A stretch of DNA of 64,000 nt, taken from positions 310,001 through 374,000 of the forward strand of contig CAVRGG010000001.1 in NCBI GenBank assembly GCA_963720695.1, in the 5' to 3' direction. The notes under the pieces are model-generated. The model saw only the letters and a list, made by a program, of their open reading frames with translations, was not told the DNA's origin and ran no database searches. Position numbers and translations under genes: made by a program. Below, piece after piece: positions 49,657 to 57,367 of this stretch; positions within the stretch are counted from its first letter, which is position 1, and each line of letters begins with the position of its first letter. Source of the stretch: UBA668 sp963720695. Lineage in GTDB: Bacteria; Actinomycetota; Acidimicrobiia; Acidimicrobiales; Ilumatobacteraceae.

Positions 49657-50105
49657 CGCGCACCCCAGGAGAAAACCTGCTTGAACAGCTTGAGGCACAC
49701 GAACGCTTCTGCTTCGACGATGTCCTCCCGGCCGCGAAGGCGCGACATCAACAGCATGAGGCGCTCGTCGTCATCGGCGACCACCTCGAACATCAGGTCG
49801 TAGCGACCGGCGGTCGCCACGAGATATTCGACCTCGACCATCGCCGCGAGCTCGCTGGCGGTCGCTTCCGCGTCGCCCCGCACGCGAGCTCCGATCATGG
49901 CCACACGGCGAACGCCGAGCGACATCGGGTCGGTGACGGCCACGATCTGCATCACGCCGGCATCGGTGAGGCGCTGCACTCGCTGGCGGATCGCACCCTC
50001 GGTCAGGCCGACCTCGGTGGCGACCTTGGTGTACGGCATCCGGCCGTCGGCCTGCAGCAGTTCGATGATCGCGCGGTCGATGTCGTCGAGCTGGGCGCCG
50101 TTCAT
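49653..50105 (-). CDS. Lrp/AsnC-family transcriptional regulator
   Basis: A 150-residue feast/famine regulator. The N-terminal helix-turn-helix is at about 5-55 (LDDIDRAIIELLQADGRMPYTKVA, then LTEGAIRQRVQRLTDAGVM). The C-terminal RAM domain binds amino acids and oligomerises (YLVATAGRYDLMFEVVADDDERLMLLM). It is coupled to the upstream aminotransferase gene by a 4-base overlap and may control that operon through the palindrome at 51491, in response to the enzyme's substrate. Confidence 0.92.
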   Translation of the reverse strand: MNGAQLDDIDRAIIELLQADGRMPYTKVATEVGLTEGAIRQRVQRLTDAGVMQIVAVTDPMSLGVRRVAMIGARVRGDAEATASELAAMVEVEYLVATAGRYDLMFEVVADDDERLMLLMSRLRGREDIVEAEAFVCLKLFKQVFSWGAR

Positions 50106-51436
50106 CGACCCGCCCGAGCGGCGAACTCGCGACCGGCGTCGGAGAGTGTGCGGCGCAACGTCGACTCGATGAACGCGAACTCTTCTTCTCCTGCGATCAG
50201 CGGCGGCGAGAGCGTGATGACAGGCTCGCCGCGATCGTCGGCACGACAGATCAGCCCGGCGTCGTAGAGGCGCGGCGAGAGGTGGCCACGCAGCAGCCAG
50301 TCGGCCTCTGCGGGGGTGAACACCCCGCGCGTCGCCTTGTCAGGGACGAGTTCGATGGCCAGGAAGTAGCCGTCACCGCGGACGTCGCCCACCAACGGCA
50401 GGTCGCGCAGGCCTTCGATGAGCTGCTTGAAGCGCGATTCGTTGGCGAGGACGTGTCCGCAGATGTCCTCCCGCTCGAGGATGTCGAGGTTGGCGTTGGC
50501 GACCGCGCACGACACGGGGTGCGCACCGAACGTCTGGCCCTGCAGGAAGGTGGCCGTGTTCTCCAGGAACGGCTCGGCGATCCGATCGCTGATCATCACG
50601 CCGCCGAGGGGCGAGTACCCGCTGGTGACGCCCTTGGCGAAGGTGATCATGTCGGGCTGGTAGCCGTAGCGCAGGCTGCCGAACATGTGCCCGAACCGGC
50701 CGAATGCGGCGATCACCTCGTCGCTGACGAGGAGGACGCCGTACTCGTCGCAGATCTCCCGCACCCGTTGCCAGTACCCCTCCGGTGGCGTGAAGGCACC
50801 ACCGGTGTTCTGGACGGGCTCCATGAACACGGCGGCGACGCTGTCGGGGCCCTCCATCTCGATCCGCAGTGCGAGGTCGTCGGCGCAGCGCAGCGTGCAG
50901 GCGCCGAGGTTCATGCAGTCGTGGCAGCGATATCGGTACGGCGTCTGCACCTTGATCGCCCCCGGCATCAACGGCTCGAAGGGAGTCTTGATCGAAGGGA
51001 CACCCGTGAGGCTCAGGGCGCCGATCGAGGTGCCGTGATAGGCGAGGTATCGGGAGATGACCTTCGTGCGGGAGTGCTCGCCGCGCAGCTTCCAGTACTG
51101 GCGGGCGAGCTTGATGGCCGTTTCGACGGCATCGCCGCCGGTCGGCGTGAAGAAGACGCGGTTCAGATCACCGGGCGCGTACTCGGCCAGGCGGGTGGCC
51201 AACGTGATCGCCGGCTCGTGCGCGAACGACCACACCGGGAAGTAGGCGAGTTGCTCGGCTTGGCGGGCGGCCGCCTCGGCGAGCTCCTTGCGCCCGTGAC
51301 CGACCTGCACCGTGAACAGGCCCGACAGCCCGTCGAGGTAGCGCTTGCCGTGCTCGTCGTAGACGTAGCAGCCGTCGCCACGGACGATGACGGGCACCTC
51401 GCCGCTGCCGGCGGTGCCGAGTGGGGTGAAGTGCAT
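50102..51436 (-). CDS. Class III PLP-dependent aminotransferase with a cysteine cluster
   Basis: A 444-residue aminotransferase of the omega-amino acid/beta-alanine:pyruvate or putrescine type. SGLFTVQVGHGRKEL, FTPTGGDAVETAIKLAR and SDEVIAAFGR (Asp239 for the PLP nitrogen) precede Lys268 in ITFAKGVTSGYSPLGG, which forms the Schiff base. An unusual insert, RCHDCMNLGACTLRCADD, has four cysteines at 171, 174, 180 and 184 (C-x2-C-x5-C-x3-C), suggesting a metal site. It leads a four-gene chain that includes its likely Lrp regulator. Confidence 0.9.
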   Translation of the reverse strand: MHFTPLGTAGSGEVPVIVRGDGCYVYDEHGKRYLDGLSGLFTVQVGHGRKELAEAAARQAEQLAYFPVWSFAHEPAITLATRLAEYAPGDLNRVFFTPTGGDAVETAIKLARQYWKLRGEHSRTKVISRYLAYHGTSIGALSLTGVPSIKTPFEPLMPGAIKVQTPYRYRCHDCMNLGACTLRCADDLALRIEMEGPDSVAAVFMEPVQNTGGAFTPPEGYWQRVREICDEYGVLLVSDEVIAAFGRFGHMFGSLRYGYQPDMITFAKGVTSGYSPLGGVMISDRIAEPFLENTATFLQGQTFGAHPVSCAVANANLDILEREDICGHVLANESRFKQLIEGLRDLPLVGDVRGDGYFLAIELVPDKATRGVFTPAEADWLLRGHLSPRLYDAGLICRADDRGEPVITLSPPLIAGEEEFAFIESTLRRTLSDAGREFAARAGR

Positions 51437-51490
51437 CCAGAGGTGACGACGAGCGTCATCGGAGACGCGAAGTCATGGGAAGCTCCGAGA

Positions 51491-51511
51491 GTCGTAGGAA
51501 ATACCTACGAC
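51491..51511. promoter_or_regulatory. Operator-like palindrome upstream of the aminotransferase-Lrp operon
   Basis: GTCGTAGG-N5-CCTACGAC is a perfect 8-bp inverted repeat, 55 bases before the aminotransferase ATG. It is placed and shaped like a site for the Lrp-family regulator encoded in the operon. Confidence 0.6.
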
Positions 51512-51539
51512 AATCGTAGCGTCATGCCGTGATCCGGGA

Positions 51540-52134
51540 TCAGTACCCGCAGTACGAGTCGACCGCGTCGCCCGCCGCGTTGTACTCGGGCGTGTTGGCG
51601 ATCGTCTGCAGGGCGGGATCGGCGAAGGCCTTGTTGGCATCCCAGTCGTTGGCCTTGAACACCTCGACGAACTTGCCGACGGCGGTGGCCAACAGGTCCA
51701 CCTGGTCCTTCAGCTCTGCCGGGGCGGCGGCCTGCAGCCCCTGGATGGCAGGGGATGATCTGATCGTTGAAGTACTTCTCGTAGTCCGTGGGCGACAGTC
51801 GATCTGGTTCATCGTAGTGGAGCAGATTGCAGAAGTCGGTCCCGGTGCCGGGGCCGGTGCCCTTCGGACCGGAGTTGTCCACGGGCAGACCCTCGAGGGT
51901 GGTGCCACCGGTGACGCTGCCGTCGGGGTTCGTGCGGGTCGGATCGGTGCTGTCGGGACCCGTGCTGTCGGGGTTGCCCGCCCCGGTGCCGGTGGGATCG
52001 CTCGCGCCGGTGCCGGTGCCGCCGGTGGTGACCGACGTGCCGTCGGCGGTGTTGGAGGTGCTGTCGCTGCAGGCGGCGAGCAGCCCGAACGCTGCCACGC
52101 TGATCGCTGCGACGAGAGTGCGAGTGCGGTTCAC
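51540..52134 (-). pseudogene. Lipoprotein of unknown function, frameshifted
   Basis: About 197 residues in two frames. The N-terminus RTLVAAISVAAFGLLAACSDS has a clean lipobox LAAC (Cys22), followed by a Thr/Gly/Pro-rich linker. A small helical domain follows (FCNLLHYDEPD, then AIQGLQAAAPAELKDQVDLLA and VFKANDWDANKAFADPALQ) ending DSYCGY. The frame breaks at a CCCC run (51751-51754 on the plus strand); with CCC the protein reads DQIIPAIQGLQ. GTG 52134 has GAGGAG upstream. No family is recognised. Confidence 0.7.
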
Positions 52135-52166
52135 GGGGGGTACTCCTCGTGCTAGGGGTTTCGGAG

Positions 52167-52172
52167 ATACTA
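52167..52172 (-). promoter_or_regulatory. -10 box TAGTAT for the lipoprotein gene
   Basis: TAGTAT on the minus strand, about 33 bases before GTG 52134, so this gene has a leader with a Shine-Dalgarno sequence. Confidence 0.4.
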
Positions 52173-52190
52173 ACGGCTCGGTGGCTCGCG

Positions 52191-52196
52191 TAGCCT
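52191..52196 (+). promoter_or_regulatory. -10 box TAGCCT
   Basis: TAGCCT-N6-ATG(52203), leaderless type; back-to-back with the promoter of the lipoprotein gene. Confidence 0.5.
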
Positions 52197-52202
52197 TCGG
52201 CC

Positions 52203-52982
52203 ATGCAACTCGCACACGAACTGATCGGGCACCATGATGCACCCTGCCTGGTGCTCATCCACGGCATCACCGAGAACCACCGGTCGTGGCACCCGTTGGT
52301 GCACACGCTCGCGGCGCATCACGAAGTGCTCGCAGTGGACCTGCGGGGCCACGGGAACAGCGATCGCAGCGACCCGTACGACCCGATGAGCTACGCCGGC
52401 GACGTCGTCGAGACCGTCGACGCGCTCGGATTGCGCGACCCGTTGATCGTCGGTCACTCCCTCGGTGGAGTGGTCGCCAGCGCCTACGCGGCCATCGCAC
52501 CCTGCGCCGGCGTGCTCAACGTCGACCAACCGCTGCGCCTCGCCGACTTCCAGGCCGGACTCCTCCAGCTCGAGCCGATGCTCACCGGCAGCCAGGAGGC
52601 CTTCGAGCAGGCGATCTCGATGATCTTCGAGGCGATGAACGGACCGCTGCCCCAGGACGAGGCACAGCGAATCCGGGGCCTGCGCGGGCACGCCGACCAG
52701 CGGGTGGTGCTGGGCACCTGGGATGCCGTGCTGCACGGCTCGATCGAGGAGCTCGACGCCACCGTGACGGCGCTCGCCGGGGCGATCACGGTGCCGTACC
52801 TGTCGCTGCACGGCATCGACCCCGGTCCCGGGTACGCCGAGTGGCTCACCGCCCTGGTCCCGACGGCGACCGTCGAGATCTGGCCCGACACGGGGCATTA
52901 TCCGCACCTCGTCGAGCCGGCCCGTTTCGTGGCTCGGCTGGAAGCGTTCGAGGCACAGGCCAGAGGTGGCGCCAGTGGCTGA
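52203..52982 (+). CDS. Alpha/beta-fold hydrolase
   Basis: A 259-residue alpha/beta hydrolase. VLIHGITENHRSW holds the oxyanion hole, VDLRGHGNSD follows, the nucleophile is in VGHSLGGVV near residue 87, Asp is in LHGIDPGPG, and His in DTGHYPHL. It probably hydrolyses an ester or thioester, and the substrate is unknown. It overlaps the following enoyl-CoA hydratase gene, so they may act in the same acyl-CoA or ester pathway. Confidence 0.87.
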   Translation: MQLAHELIGHHDAPCLVLIHGITENHRSWHPLVHTLAAHHEVLAVDLRGHGNSDRSDPYDPMSYAGDVVETVDALGLRDPLIVGHSLGGVVASAYAAIAPCAGVLNVDQPLRLADFQAGLLQLEPMLTGSQEAFEQAISMIFEAMNGPLPQDEAQRIRGLRGHADQRVVLGTWDAVLHGSIEELDATVTALAGAITVPYLSLHGIDPGPGYAEWLTALVPTATVEIWPDTGHYPHLVEPARFVARLEAFEAQARGGASG

Positions 52983-53769
52983 TCTCGCCGCGGGCGACGT
53001 CCGGGTCACCGTGGAGGGACCAGTGGGGACGATTTCGTTGCATCGCGCCGCCAAGCGCAACGCCGTCACCTACGACATGTGGGTCGCGCTGGGCGAGGCG
53101 TGTCACCTTCTGGCTCACGAGCAGCGAGTGCGCGTCGTCGTGGTGCGAGGTGAGGGCGATCACTTCTGCGCCGGTGCGGACATCACCGAACTGCTGGCCG
53201 AGCGCCCCCACGGCACGCCCTCGTTCATGGACGTCAACATGGCGGCCGAGCACGCCCTGGCGACGTTGCCCAAGCCGACCATCGCGGTCGTCCAGGGGGA
53301 CTGCGTGGGCGGCGGCGCAGCGTTGGCCATCGACTGCGACCTGCGGATCGCCGTCGCCGGGTCCCGCTTCGGCATCACTCCTGCCCGGCTGGGCATCGTC
53401 TACCCGGCCGCTTCTCTGGAACGCGCCGTCCGCCTGCTGGGCCCGGCCGCGAAGCGGCTGCTCTACACCGGCGACCTCATCGACGGTCGGGAGGCACATC
53501 GAATCGGGCTCGTCGACGAACTGCTGCCGACGGACGAGGTCGAGGTGCGCGTCGCCGCCCTCTGCGCGACGCTCGCGGAGAGGTCGTTGCTCACGCAGGC
53601 GGCGACGAAGGAGATGATTGCGGCGGTCCTCGCCCATGGCTCGGTCCCCGCGGAGCTCGCCGATCAATGGGCCAGGGAGGTCGCCTCGGCTCCCGACCCT
53701 GCGGAGGGCGTCGCCGCGTTCGTCGCCCGCCGCCCTGCTCGGTTCACGTGGTCGGAACGCACCACCTGA
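52975..53769 (+). CDS. Enoyl-CoA hydratase-family protein
   Basis: A 264-residue crotonase-fold enzyme. GEGDHFCAGADITELL and KPTIAVVQGDCVGGGAALAIDCDLRIAV form the CoA and oxyanion sites, and ITPARLGIVYPAASLERAVRLLG supplies catalytic Glu-type positions. GTG 52975 has AGAGG 8 bases upstream; GTG 52966 is another option. It overlaps the hydrolase gene by 8 bases. A second enoyl-CoA hydratase is at 40989. The substrate is unknown. Confidence 0.85.
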   Translation: MADLAAGDVRVTVEGPVGTISLHRAAKRNAVTYDMWVALGEACHLLAHEQRVRVVVVRGEGDHFCAGADITELLAERPHGTPSFMDVNMAAEHALATLPKPTIAVVQGDCVGGGAALAIDCDLRIAVAGSRFGITPARLGIVYPAASLERAVRLLGPAAKRLLYTGDLIDGREAHRIGLVDELLPTDEVEVRVAALCATLAERSLLTQAATKEMIAAVLAHGSVPAELADQWAREVASAPDPAEGVAAFVARRPARFTWSERTT

Positions 53770-53867
53770 TCGTGGAGTGATGGGTCAGGTCCTGGCCTGG
53801 GCGCGGCGGTGCCCCACATGAACCCGCTCGTCCACTCCATGGTGATGATCATCGCGTGGATCCGGCG

Positions 53868-54257
53868 TCAGAGGTCGTACACGTCGGGGTGGGCGAGTGG
53901 GTACTGCAGCCACGACAGCATCTGGCGCAGTTCGTGGTATGCGCCGAGCCGCGCGGCGTCGTCCCCGGCGGCCTCTGCCTTCTCGCACACCGCGTGCAGG
54001 CGACGGACCATCGTCGGACCGATCTCCAGGAGACCCGAGGCGCCTTCGCTCGCCCATCGCGCCAGCACGTACCGAACGATGGCCCCCTCGGGAATGTCGG
54101 TCGACTCGGACAGCCCACGCACCGTGCGCAGCGGATCCGTGCGCGAGTAGAGCGCGACGTCGGCCTTGAGGTTGGCGTCCTTGTCGTCGTCGGGCCACGG
54201 GCCCGTCCATCGAGCCAGTCGTACCACCGGCTCGTCGTCGTGGTCGGAACGCTGCAT
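53868..54257 (-). CDS. Conserved actinobacterial protein of unknown function (DUF6027-like)
   Basis: A 129-residue soluble helical protein. RLARWTGPWPDDDKDANLKADVALYSRTDPL leads into VRGLSESTDIPEGAIVRYVLARWASEG, which looks like a helix-turn-helix, and then a helical tail ending QYPLAHPDVYDL. The pattern recalls the actinobacterial DUF6027 family, but I am not certain. It is probably a small DNA-binding or regulatory protein. A leaderless TAACCT box lies 6 bases before the ATG. Confidence 0.65.
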   Translation of the reverse strand: MQRSDHDDEPVVRLARWTGPWPDDDKDANLKADVALYSRTDPLRTVRGLSESTDIPEGAIVRYVLARWASEGASGLLEIGPTMVRRLHAVCEKAEAAGDDAARLGAYHELRQMLSWLQYPLAHPDVYDL

Positions 54258-54263
54258 GCACGC

Positions 54264-54269
54264 AGGTTA
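54264..54269 (-). promoter_or_regulatory. -10 box TAACCT
   Basis: TAACCT on the minus strand, 6 bases before ATG 54257, at the very 3' edge of the upstream XRE gene; leaderless type. Confidence 0.45.
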
Positions 54270-54863
54270 GGTCGAGTGGGCACCGGGCTGGTCGGCGTGC
54301 AGCTGGGTCTCGATCAGCAGCACCTTTGCCGCGCGCCCGGCCGAGGACCGGTAGCGGTGCGGCAGGTGGGCCGGGTACGACATGAAGTCACCCGTGCCCA
54401 GCGCGCTGAGCGTTCCGTCGACCTCGACCTCCACCGGGCCGGCGAGCACATAGAGCGCCTCGAACCCGTCGTGGTGCCACGACTCGCGGAACTCGGTGGC
54501 CAGCCCGTCGAGTTCGACGACGTGGAACGGGGAGTCGCCGGGTAAGAGCAGACGACGCAACGACTCGCCTTCGGTGTCGATGGTCGGAATCGAAGGGTCG
54601 TCGGCTCTGGCGACCGCGGGCGACGCGGAGGAGGCCGCGCCGTCACCGAAGAGTGCTTGCGGTGTGGTGTCGAGCGCGGAGGCGATGCGGTACAGCGAGT
54701 CCATCGACGGCGCGGCCCGCCCGTTCTCCACCTGGGAGAGGAACGGCTGTGACAGCCCGGAGCGTTCGGCCAGGGCGACGAGGGTGAGCTCGTGAGCGAG
54801 GCGGCGCTCCCGGATCGTCGCCCCGAGCGCCGGCCAGCGATCGCTGCCGGCCTCGACGCTCAC
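54267..54863 (-). CDS. XRE-family regulator with a C-terminal cupin domain
   Basis: A 198-residue regulator. The lambda-repressor-type helix-turn-helix is at about 14-66 (IRERRLAHELTLVALAERSGLSQPFLSQVENGRAAPSMDSLYRIASAL). From about 110 there is a cupin barrel (WHHDGFEALYVLAGPVEVEVDG, then LGTGDFMSYPAHLPHRYRSS) that senses a small ligand. It overlaps the monooxygenase gene by GTGA and probably controls it via the palindrome at 56080. Confidence 0.9.
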   Translation of the reverse strand: MSVEAGSDRWPALGATIRERRLAHELTLVALAERSGLSQPFLSQVENGRAAPSMDSLYRIASALDTTPQALFGDGAASSASPAVARADDPSIPTIDTEGESLRRLLLPGDSPFHVVELDGLATEFRESWHHDGFEALYVLAGPVEVEVDGTLSALGTGDFMSYPAHLPHRYRSSAGRAAKVLLIETQLHADQPGAHST

Positions 54864-56020
54864 GAGACCAGGGGAACGACTTCGGTCATGAAGCGGTGCA
54901 TCTGCTCGACGGCCTTGCCGTAGGGGTCGCCCACGAGGTGTGGGAACAACGTGAGGTTCTCCAGACCGAGCAGGTCCTTGTACGCCTGCACCTGGGCGGC
55001 GACCTCCTCGGGCGTGCCGACGAGAATCGTCTGCTGGCGCATCGACTCCTCGAGCGTGGGGATCAGTCCGGGCTTGGCCGGCTTGCCGTCCTCGCCCATG
55101 TAGCCACGACTCCAGCCGTAGGGGCCGAGGAACTTCCAGAACTCGTCGTGGCCGTCGCGAGCGGTGCGCATCGCCTCCTCGTGTGTGTCCTCGATCCGCA
55201 CACTGACGACGAGCATGCGCTGCTGCGCCGCGGTCAGCCCCGGGCCGTGCGTCTGCTCATGGACCTCGCCGTACCGATCCCACATGCGCTTGATGAAGAC
55301 CGGGTTCTGATTCCAGAACACCGCGCCGTGGTTCACCTTCGGCGTGTACTCGACGGTGGGCGGGCTCGTGGCGGCCTGCCAGATCTCGAAGGGGTGGATC
55401 GGACGAGGAACGAGCGTGAGCTCTTGGACCGTGGTGCCGCGATCGGGGATGCCGGGGACGGGGAGGTCGAAGTACGTCCCGTGCAGAGAGAACTTCTCCT
55501 GCGTGAGCGCCATGCGGACGATCTCCATCTGCTCCTCGAAGTACTCGCGGTTCTTCTGGTCGTCGAGGGCCTGCTCGGGGTTGTCGTGCGACCCGATCGA
55601 GACGTGGAAGTCGTTGAGGTGAAGGATCTCGCGGGGCACCGTGCCCCGGCCGACGCCGAGGATCCCGCGCCCGCCGGAGAGGTTGTGCATGGTCGCGAAG
55701 TCCTCGGCGAGGCGCAGCGGGTTCCACTGCGGTACGACATTGAACATCGCGCCGAGACGGATGTTCTGGGTGCGGGCGGCGATCCAGGCGGAGATGAGGA
55801 TGCCGTTGGGGATCACCTCGTACCCCTCGTACTGGAAGTGGTGCTCTGTGGTCCAGAAGCTGTCGTAGCCCAACTGATCGGCCTCGACCGCCGCGTCGAT
55901 GTACTTCAGCGTCGCGTCCCAGCATGCCTGGTTGTCGTAGCGGCGGTCCATCGGGTTGGGCAGACCGGCACCCGCGTCGTCCATCTCGACGCCGCCGAAG
56001 AAAAACGCTCCGACCTTCAT
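54860..56020 (-). CDS. LLM-class (luciferase-like) flavin- or F420-dependent oxidoreductase
   Basis: A 386-residue bacterial luciferase-family TIM-barrel oxidoreductase. KVGAFFFGGVEMDD at the start, YDSFWTTEHHFQYEGYEV, GRGILGVGRGTVPRE (the phosphate-binding part) and ILVGTPEEVAAQV are typical. Members use FMN or F420, and F420 is made in this organism (cofD, cofE). The substrate may be an alkane-like, sulfonate or aromatic compound. ATG 56020 is preferred because AAAGGGG (56027-56033) sits 6 bases upstream; the ATG at 56026 abuts it. Confidence 0.87.
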   Translation of the reverse strand: MKVGAFFFGGVEMDDAGAGLPNPMDRRYDNQACWDATLKYIDAAVEADQLGYDSFWTTEHHFQYEGYEVIPNGILISAWIAARTQNIRLGAMFNVVPQWNPLRLAEDFATMHNLSGGRGILGVGRGTVPREILHLNDFHVSIGSHDNPEQALDDQKNREYFEEQMEIVRMALTQEKFSLHGTYFDLPVPGIPDRGTTVQELTLVPRPIHPFEIWQAATSPPTVEYTPKVNHGAVFWNQNPVFIKRMWDRYGEVHEQTHGPGLTAAQQRMLVVSVRIEDTHEEAMRTARDGHDEFWKFLGPYGWSRGYMGEDGKPAKPGLIPTLEESMRQQTILVGTPEEVAAQVQAYKDLLGLENLTLFPHLVGDPYGKAVEQMHRFMTEVVPLVS

Positions 56021-56026
56021 CCGCAT

Positions 56027-56033
56027 CCCCTTT
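56027..56033 (-). promoter_or_regulatory. Shine-Dalgarno AAAGGGG for the LLM oxidoreductase
   Basis: AAAGGGG is 6 bases from ATG 56020 and directly abuts ATG 56026, so it decides for the inner start. Confidence 0.6.
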
Positions 56034-56067
56034 GTCCGTCAGGTCGCCGGCGGTGGGCGACGAGTCG

Positions 56068-56073
56068 ACCGTA
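56068..56073 (-). promoter_or_regulatory. -10 box TACGGT for the LLM-XRE operon
   Basis: TACGGT on the minus strand lies 47 bases before ATG 56020. The palindrome at 56080-56096 covers the expected -35 region (TTGATG). Confidence 0.45.
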
Positions 56074-56079
56074 GCACAA

Positions 56080-56096
56080 TATTGATGACATCAATA
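56080..56096. promoter_or_regulatory. Operator-like palindrome upstream of the LLM-XRE operon
   Basis: TATTGATG-A-CATCAATA is a perfect 8-bp inverted repeat around one base, AT-rich in a very GC-rich window. It overlaps the MFS stop codon and the -35 region of the operon, as expected for repression by the XRE protein. Confidence 0.65.
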
Positions 56097-57275
56097 GACC
56101 GTCCGACGCTGGACGAGGTGTCCGCGAGGGCGCTGCGTGACGGCACCGACGAGCGCCAGGACAGGGACCACGAGGATGGCCCACCGGAGTCCGATGGCGT
56201 CGGCGACGATCCCGAGCACGAGGGGGCCGATGGTGACGGCCACGCCCGAGGCCAAGGCGCAGAACGCGCCCATGGACACCGAGTCGAGCCGTGCGCCGGC
56301 CTGGGCGTAGAACCGGTCGACCGTGAGCGGGTACAGCGGGCCGCCGCCGATCCCCACGAGGGTGAGGCCGACGACCTTCCAGCCCAGGCCCGGCGCGAAG
56401 CACATCACGAGCGCGCCGGAGCCGATGACGAGGAACGAGAGTGCCACGGTGGCGTCGCCGAAGCGACGGAGGGCCACCGGCAGGACGACTCGGGTGACGA
56501 ACATCATCACCCCGAAGACACTGGCGAGGGCGGCGGCCAGGCCGGAGCCCGCCTTGCCGACCTCGTGCAGGTAGGTGACCGCCCAGATGCCCACGCTGAA
56601 CTCGGTGAGGACGGCGTTCACGATGAACAGCCAGGGGACCAGCACCGCCCGGTCCCGGAGGGGCTGGAGCGAGAACGCGCCCTGGCGGGTCGCCTCGGGG
56701 ACCACGACCGGGGTGGCCACCACCACGAGCGCGACGGTGAAGATCGCGGTGAGGAGGAGGTAGGGCGGACGCCACGACCACCCGGCGCTCAACGCCGCAC
56801 CGACGAGGAGGCTGAACGCGAGGCCGGCCACGCCGGGAGCTCCATTGACCGCGGCGAAGGCCGTGGCGCGATGCTCCCCGTGGTGGTCACTGATCAGCCC
56901 CGGCATCACCATCACCAGGAGCGCGCCGCCCGTGCCCGAGAACGCAGTGCCGAGCAGGGTGATCTGCCATGCCGGACCGAGACAGAACAGCGTGATGCCC
57001 CCGGCGAGCATGGCAGCGGCGAGCCGAAGGGCGTCGCGCCGGCCGAGCCGATCGACCAGCCGGACGCCCCAGACGCCGGCGATCAGCAACCCCACGCCGA
57101 AGGTGCTGCCGTGCAGGGCGGCGACGACGCCGTCGAGGCCGAACTGCGTGCGCAGCTCGCCGAGCACGACGCCGACGCTGAGGCCGGCGACGAGCAGGCA
57201 GTAACCCAGGGCCGAGGCGTACGTGAGCCGATCCCAACGGAAGCGCGCGTCGGGCGCGGTCGTCGGGGTGGTCAC
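56091..57275 (-). CDS. Major facilitator superfamily transporter
   Basis: A 394-residue transporter with about 12 membrane helices. The loop between helices 2 and 3 reads GVRLVDRLGRRDALRLAAA, the MFS motif, and LGLISDHHGEHRATAFAAV-like loops follow. It resembles drug- or organic-acid exporters of the cyanate/aromatic type. GTG 57275 follows a perfect GGAGGTGA (57288-57281) 5 bases away; a GTG further upstream lies inside that site. It is divergent from the hydantoinase-like gene. Confidence 0.85.
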   Translation of the reverse strand: MTTPTTAPDARFRWDRLTYASALGYCLLVAGLSVGVVLGELRTQFGLDGVVAALHGSTFGVGLLIAGVWGVRLVDRLGRRDALRLAAAMLAGGITLFCLGPAWQITLLGTAFSGTGGALLVMVMPGLISDHHGEHRATAFAAVNGAPGVAGLAFSLLVGAALSAGWSWRPPYLLLTAIFTVALVVVATPVVVPEATRQGAFSLQPLRDRAVLVPWLFIVNAVLTEFSVGIWAVTYLHEVGKAGSGLAAALASVFGVMMFVTRVVLPVALRRFGDATVALSFLVIGSGALVMCFAPGLGWKVVGLTLVGIGGGPLYPLTVDRFYAQAGARLDSVSMGAFCALASGVAVTIGPLVLGIVADAIGLRWAILVVPVLALVGAVTQRPRGHLVQRRTVY

Positions 57276-57280
57276 GGTCG

Positions 57281-57288
57281 TCACCTCC
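57281..57288 (-). promoter_or_regulatory. Shine-Dalgarno GGAGGTGA for the MFS gene
   Basis: GGAGGTGA, fully complementary to the 16S rRNA 3' end, 5 bases before GTG 57275. It fixes the start among several in-frame GTG codons. Confidence 0.6.
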
Positions 57289-57298
57289 ACAGTTGTAC

Positions 57299-57355
57299 CA
57301 AGTCGAGCGGCCTGTCCGTGGGTGCTTTCCGGAAAGGAACCGAAGGTGCGACTTG
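57299..57355. promoter_or_regulatory. Divergent operator region between MFS and hydantoinase-like genes
   Basis: CAAGTCG at 57299-57305 and CGACTTG at 57349-57355 form an inverted repeat 43 bases apart. CTTTCC-GGAAAG at 57325-57336, a perfect 12-base palindrome, lies near the middle. The arrangement suits one regulator controlling both genes. Confidence 0.45.
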
Positions 57356-57361
57356 TAGGTT
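57356..57361 (+). promoter_or_regulatory. -10 box TAGGTT for the hydantoinase-like gene
   Basis: TAGGTT-N6-ATG(57368), leaderless type; directly adjacent to the right arm of the divergent inverted repeat. Confidence 0.5.
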
Positions 57362-57367
57362 GTCCCG

